Shown here: one piece after another, positions 40,999 through 44,095 of the stretch
Layout: the number at the start of each line of letters is the position of its first letter
Numbering within the stretch: position 1 is the first letter of the stretch
Assembly (NCBI GenBank): GCA_018267365.1
Contig: JAFDYQ010000039.1
Span: 1-44,095 of the forward strand
DNA: 44,095 bases
Reading direction: 5' to 3'
Source of the DNA: Bacteroidota bacterium
GTDB lineage: Bacteria; Bacteroidota; Bacteroidia; Chitinophagales; LD1
Translations under genes and position numbers: made by a program
The notes under the pieces: model-generated
What the model was told of the DNA's origin: nothing
Database searches by the model: none
The model's input: the letters and a program-made list of their open reading frames with translations, nothing else

Positions 40999-43242
40999 TT
41001 ACTTTAAGATGATCACTTTCTGGTCGTAAGTCCGGCACCGGGTGTCTGCTGCGTGCAGCACATAGGCACCGGCAGCAAGGCCTGAGACTGATATAGCAGC
41101 CTCCTGCTCCATATCTGGCGCTATATCAGCGTTCACCCGGTGACCTAATACATCATAAAGCTGTATATAGGTAAAGCGGGCATCTGTAGCACTCAGGCGG
41201 CATACTATCTTGTCCCGTGCGGGATTGGGGTATACCTGCAGAGAGGCCATCGCCGGCCCGGTCACCTCCGCCAGGGAAACCTGCTCACCATTGCCCCAGT
41301 AGGAATCTGAGAAGAGCATCATGCCCCCGCGGATATTGCCTGTCAGGTAGTCGCTATGGCCATCATGGTTGATATCTGCTATACTGATAGTAGACCGCAG
41401 TCCCGCACTGATGCCCATCACATCTGAGTCCAGTAGCTGAAAGGTACCACCGCGAAGACTGTCTGGTATGATACGGAATTTGAAAGTACGGCCCAGCTGA
41501 GACCCTGAGTATAATACGAGCATAGAGTCTTCCTGACGTATAGCGGGAGCAGCATAGCCCGGCAGTAAACCGATATGGTAGTCATATACGCGCACATTGC
41601 CAAAGAAACTATTGACGGAGTCACGGGAGAAAAGCGGGTTAGTGCGCGTGCCAAAGTTCCAATAGTACTGAATATTATTGCTGCGCGAGCCGATTACCAG
41701 ATCGGGCAGGCTATCACCATTTACATCATAGATAAAGGGTGATGCATTCTGCCCCACGTTGATATTAAACCAGTTTTGCTGCGTGAGAGAGGGAAATCTG
41801 AACGTATCTGTAGCAGATGTATTTTTGAAAAAGTGTATCTTGCCAGTATAGTCTCCCACTACCATATCTGTCTTGCCGTCTCCATTCATATCGCCAAAGG
41901 CAGGGAAAAGGCCGTTCAGATTGTAAGCACTCAGCCCATACCAATCTGTACTGACCTCCTGATAGGCAGGCATCGTATCTAAACCGATATTGTGATATAG
42001 AGTGAGGCTCGATTTAGATGCGCCCGACGACCGGAACCGACCATAGTTGCCTATCACGATATCCATGAGGCCATCGCCATCATAGTCCAGAAAGACGGGG
42101 TGCGCCTCAGTGCCCACATCTACTATCTCGCGCATAAATATCGAATCATCTACGTAGTGATATTTCTCCAGAGAGTCATTGCCGATATTGTGATAGTACT
42201 GCACTACCTTGATATCTTCAGACTGGCCGGGCTGGTAGGCATTGCTCGCAAAGGGCGATACGAAAAGGTCCTCATAGCCATCGTTATCCGCATCCAGGCC
42301 AAAGGGTGCAGGGAAAAGAGGCAGATTGACAGGGCGGTCATAGCGGGGAAAGATAGAATCTGCATACGTGATCACAGCCTCTGATGTATCGCCGCGGTTC
42401 TCCAGAAATTTCAGTGTATTGCAATAGATATCTGCCAGCAGCAGGCTCACCACGGGCGAGTGTCTGCGGTAGTGGATACCATACAGCGCGCCACCCTGAT
42501 GGCGGGCGCCCTGCTGCGATGGGTGTGTGCCGGGGTCACCTGTCTTGCAGGCAGCCAGAGTCACACCGCAGTCATTTGAGTTTTCTATAAAGTGGCCCCA
42601 ACAGTTGCTCATCCGCAAAAATACAAGTGAATCAGCATCCATGCCCCCCTCTACCGCCTGGTTTTGATAAAAATTAAGCGTAGTCCCTCCCGCTATATCA
42701 GACGCCAGTACGTCCAGGTCTCCATCATGGTCTATATCCTGCATGATAGGCAGATTGTCCATAAAGGTCCATATGTGGTCCGGCTGAAAACCCGGAATGG
42801 TGAAGCTCAGCTTATCGTAGATCCTGGTATATCCGAGGCCGTAGGTAGTGCGATAGCCCTTATAGACCATGATATCACTATTGGACGTGAGGGCAAAGAT
42901 GTCTCCTACGCCATCACGGTTGTAGTCGCGGATCACGGCCCAGTCGCGCAGCTCGCGCGGAAACATATAATCATACCGCGGCGCATAAGTGTAGGACAGC
43001 ACACCTGTGCTGCCCGTATTGATAAAAGCCTGGGGCTTCCAGCCAGCCTTGTCATATACAAAGAGGTCCATGAGACCGTCCTGATTGATATCCAGAGGCG
43101 AGAAGACAGGGTTATTGTATCCGCCTACCCAGGGATTCTGCAGGGAGTGGCCACCTCGGATCACCGGGATACCCTCTATTTGAGACTTCTGGGCAGACAC
43201 GATCAGAGGCAGGAGGAGGAGGAGAAATCTGATTTTTCGCAT
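40999..43242 (-). CDS. FG-GAP/VCBS repeat protein with T9SS sorting domain
   Basis: A 747-residue exported protein with a signal peptide (residues 1-17, ending VSAQ). About eight FG-GAP/VCBS repeats run along residues 30-650, each with a calcium-binding type DxNxDGxxD motif (DINQDGLMDLF, DYNRDGVGDIF, DIDHDGDLDVL, DADNDGYEDLF, DYDGDGLMDIV, DMNGDGKTDMV, DVNGDSLPDLV, DINHDGHSDYL), together an integrin-alpha-like propeller. The last ~80 residues are a type A T9SS sorting domain (VYPNPARDKIV, GAYVLHA, KVIILK). It is secreted or surface-bound, possibly for adhesion or polymer binding. It is upstream of the RsmB-family gene by 7 bp. Confidence 0.92.
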   Translation of the reverse strand: MRKIRFLLLLLPLIVSAQKSQIEGIPVIRGGHSLQNPWVGGYNNPVFSPLDINQDGLMDLFVYDKAGWKPQAFINTGSTGVLSYTYAPRYDYMFPRELRDWAVIRDYNRDGVGDIFALTSNSDIMVYKGYRTTYGLGYTRIYDKLSFTIPGFQPDHIWTFMDNLPIMQDIDHDGDLDVLASDIAGGTTLNFYQNQAVEGGMDADSLVFLRMSNCWGHFIENSNDCGVTLAACKTGDPGTHPSQQGARHQGGALYGIHYRRHSPVVSLLLADIYCNTLKFLENRGDTSEAVITYADSIFPRYDRPVNLPLFPAPFGLDADNDGYEDLFVSPFASNAYQPGQSEDIKVVQYYHNIGNDSLEKYHYVDDSIFMREIVDVGTEAHPVFLDYDGDGLMDIVIGNYGRFRSSGASKSSLTLYHNIGLDTMPAYQEVSTDWYGLSAYNLNGLFPAFGDMNGDGKTDMVVGDYTGKIHFFKNTSATDTFRFPSLTQQNWFNINVGQNASPFIYDVNGDSLPDLVIGSRSNNIQYYWNFGTRTNPLFSRDSVNSFFGNVRVYDYHIGLLPGYAAPAIRQEDSMLVLYSGSQLGRTFKFRIIPDSLRGGTFQLLDSDVMGISAGLRSTISIADINHDGHSDYLTGNIRGGMMLFSDSYWGNGEQVSLAEVTGPAMASLQVYPNPARDKIVCRLSATDARFTYIQLYDVLGHRVNADIAPDMEQEAAISVSGLAAGAYVLHAADTRCRTYDQKVIILK

Positions 43243-43339
43243 AGTTCGCTTTTAGTACTAAGACTGGTAAATGTACTAAAAGTTGCGCCGTGCGAGATGG
43301 CTTCTCGGTCAATGGAAGGTTTTAACTAAATACGCGTGG

Positions 43340-43378
43340 TAATAAATAAACATGGGCTGCAAATAACTTTTGCAACCC
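43340..43378 (-). terminator. Terminator of the former tRNA-Arg gene
   Basis: On the minus strand, GGGTTGCAAA, loop AGTTA, TTTGCAGCCC, then a T-rich stretch (ATGTTTATTTATT). The hairpin itself is 43354-43378. It begins 13 bp past the 3' end of the tRNA remnant and shows that the original tRNA transcript came in from the right. The DNA 43243-43339 holds nothing else seen. Confidence 0.8.
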
Positions 43379-43391
43379 ACTCTGTATCAAG

Positions 43392-43436
43392 TGATCCCGG
43401 AAGGAATCGAACCTTCGACCGATTGATTAGAAATCA
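43392..43436 (-). tRNA. tRNA-Arg(TCT), 3' half only (attachment-site remnant)
   Basis: Read on the minus strand, this has the anticodon loop TTTCTAA (anticodon TCT at 43431-43429), the 3' anticodon stem TCAAT, and the variable region. A complete T-arm follows (GAAGG, TTCGATT, CCTTC), then the acceptor strand CGGGATC with discriminator A. The matching 5' acceptor strand GATCCCG, expected near 43460-43470, is absent, and the D-arm is not recognisable. The 5' anticodon stem also mispairs at one position (AGTGA against TCAAT). So the gene is split, and the 5' side now belongs to inserted DNA. It is not a functional tRNA here; an intact copy is expected at the element's other end. Confidence 0.82.
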
Positions 43437-43557
43437 CTCTACCATCCCTGTCATCATTTGCCATTAACATTTGTTCCGTTGACAATCAGCTGATTGAAAA
43501 ATAATGATCTGTCTGGAATTGTCTCCACCTATATTCATTTAACCATTAACTGTGCAA
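43437..43557. other. Element-side attachment region with palindrome and repeated octamer
   Basis: The 121 bp between the tRNA remnant and the recombinase gene. It contains the perfect 14-bp palindrome CAATCAGCTGATTG (43483-43496) and two copies of CCATTAAC (43461-43468 and 43543-43550). Such sites would suit arm-type integrase binding or an excision-factor operator, but this is inference from position. Confidence 0.4.
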
Positions 43558-44095
43558 ATGCAGTGCAAAAAACAAAATATGCATAAACGACCATCAGCTT
43601 CTCTCTGGCTGGACAACAGATACCTAAAAAAGGATAATACATTTCCCATTAAGATCAGAATTACGAGTAATGGTAACCGAACTTACTACCCTACTAATAT
43701 CGCCCTAACCAAAGAAGACTTTGAAAGGGCCATAAGCCTAAAACCCGGCTCAAAATTAAAGGAAATTCATATAAGATTACTGGCACTGGAGATGCAAGCC
43801 AACCGAATAATTGACACCATTATCATCCAAAACAGTGAAGATTTTTCGATAGAAAAATTCGAGGCTTTGCTAAATCCAGAAAACAAAGTTACCTCAGATG
43901 TTTATACAATCTTTACCAATAAAATTGCGGAGTTAGAAAAAACTGGTCAGATAAGCACTGCAGCAGGGTACCAAGCGGCACATAACTCGCTGAAAGGTTA
44001 TCATGACTATTTAAAATTTTCGCAAGTAGATAAGAATTTTCTCTTAGGCTACGAGAAGTCAATGTTAGAAGCCGGAAAATCTTATTCAACAGTTG
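43558..44095 (+). CDS. Tyrosine recombinase (integrase), N-terminal part, cut by the window end
   Basis: At least 179 residues, starting at ATG 43558 (or ATG 43579, seven codons on), with no stop before the end of the window. Residues ~8-75 resemble the arm-type DNA-binding domain of Bacteroidota integrases (DNRYLKKDNTFPIKIRIT, then RTYYPTNIALTKEDF). From about residue 115 comes a SAM-like core-binding domain: VYTIFTNKIAELEKTGQIS, then GYQAAHNSLKGYHDYL. The catalytic domain (Arg-His-Arg-Tyr) lies outside. The gene is more AT-rich than the chromosome to its left and reads away from the tRNA attachment site into the element. It probably belongs to an integrative element or prophage; which one cannot be told. 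Confidence 0.82.
   Translation, partial: MQCKKQNMHKRPSASLWLDNRYLKKDNTFPIKIRITSNGNRTYYPTNIALTKEDFERAISLKPGSKLKEIHIRLLALEMQANRIIDTIIIQNSEDFSIEKFEALLNPENKVTSDVYTIFTNKIAELEKTGQISTAAGYQAAHNSLKGYHDYLKFSQVDKNFLLGYEKSMLEAGKSYSTV

Noticed and set aside
43392..43470. A complete functional tRNA-Arg
   Set aside because: The 5' acceptor strand GATCCCG and a D-arm cannot be found where needed, so only the 3' half is present.
1..44095. CRISPR array, complete insertion sequence or rRNA
   Set aside because: No regularly spaced repeat series, no transposase-like protein and no rRNA-like stretch were seen on either strand.

Overview
The window reads as chromosome of a member of the Bacteroidota, most likely order Chitinophagales or a close relative. 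The reasons are the two proteins with type IX secretion (T9SS) C-terminal sorting domains, SprB-type repeats, a Porin_10-like outer-membrane protein, DUF4476 and DUF6600-like proteins, a GH92 mannosidase, repeated TAnnTTTG -7 promoter boxes, and housekeeping proteins of the Bacteroidota type (DnaE, DnaG, LpxK, ThyA, PurK/PurE). This placement is inferred from protein character and is not tested by phylogeny.

Layout. 1-7.9 kb: a secreted protein bracketed by two diverged 70-bp direct repeats, a membrane-anchored propeller-like protein, a GH92 alpha-mannosidase, a serine hydrolase broken by one frameshift in a T-run, and a small lipoprotein. 7.9-12.6 kb: GluQ-like synthetase, DMT transporter, a glycine-rich RRM RNA-binding protein with a clear terminator, nadC, a small lipoprotein, a RelE/ParE-type toxin-antitoxin pair and a HIT protein. 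12.6-16.2 kb: dnaE. 16.3-18.1 kb: an AT-rich orphan gene, then a GNAT acetyltransferase whose 3' end is duplicated next to a short palindromic repeat, coupled to a DUF4476 lipoprotein. 18.2-20.1 kb: a co-directional run of a small lipoprotein, a DUF6600-like protein and a short acidic protein behind a sigma-54-like element. 20.1-24.7 kb: back-to-back terminators with a possible minus-strand small RNA, then dnaG, a DegP/HtrA protease and coaE.

24.8-31.9 kb holds purK and purE separated by an opposing LysM gene, a barrel-like protein, a DEDDh exonuclease/GIY-YIG fusion, a CREST-family ceramidase-like membrane enzyme, apt and rnhA. 32-37.5 kb holds a porin-like protein, then RidA, purine nucleoside phosphorylase and lpxK closely packed on the minus strand, divergent from thyA. 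lpxK lacks an ordinary start codon in front of its conserved N-terminal region. 37.6-43.2 kb holds two T9SS cargo proteins, a small secreted protein and an RsmB-family rRNA methyltransferase.

The right end (43.35-44.1 kb) is the edge of an integrated element. Only the 3' half of a tRNA-Arg(TCT) gene remains, with its terminator still on the chromosomal side. The 5' half is replaced by AT-rich DNA carrying a tyrosine-recombinase gene that runs off the window. Whatever the element carries lies beyond this sequence. No CRISPR array, complete insertion sequence or rRNA was seen. Several important genes appear to start at TTG or GTG.
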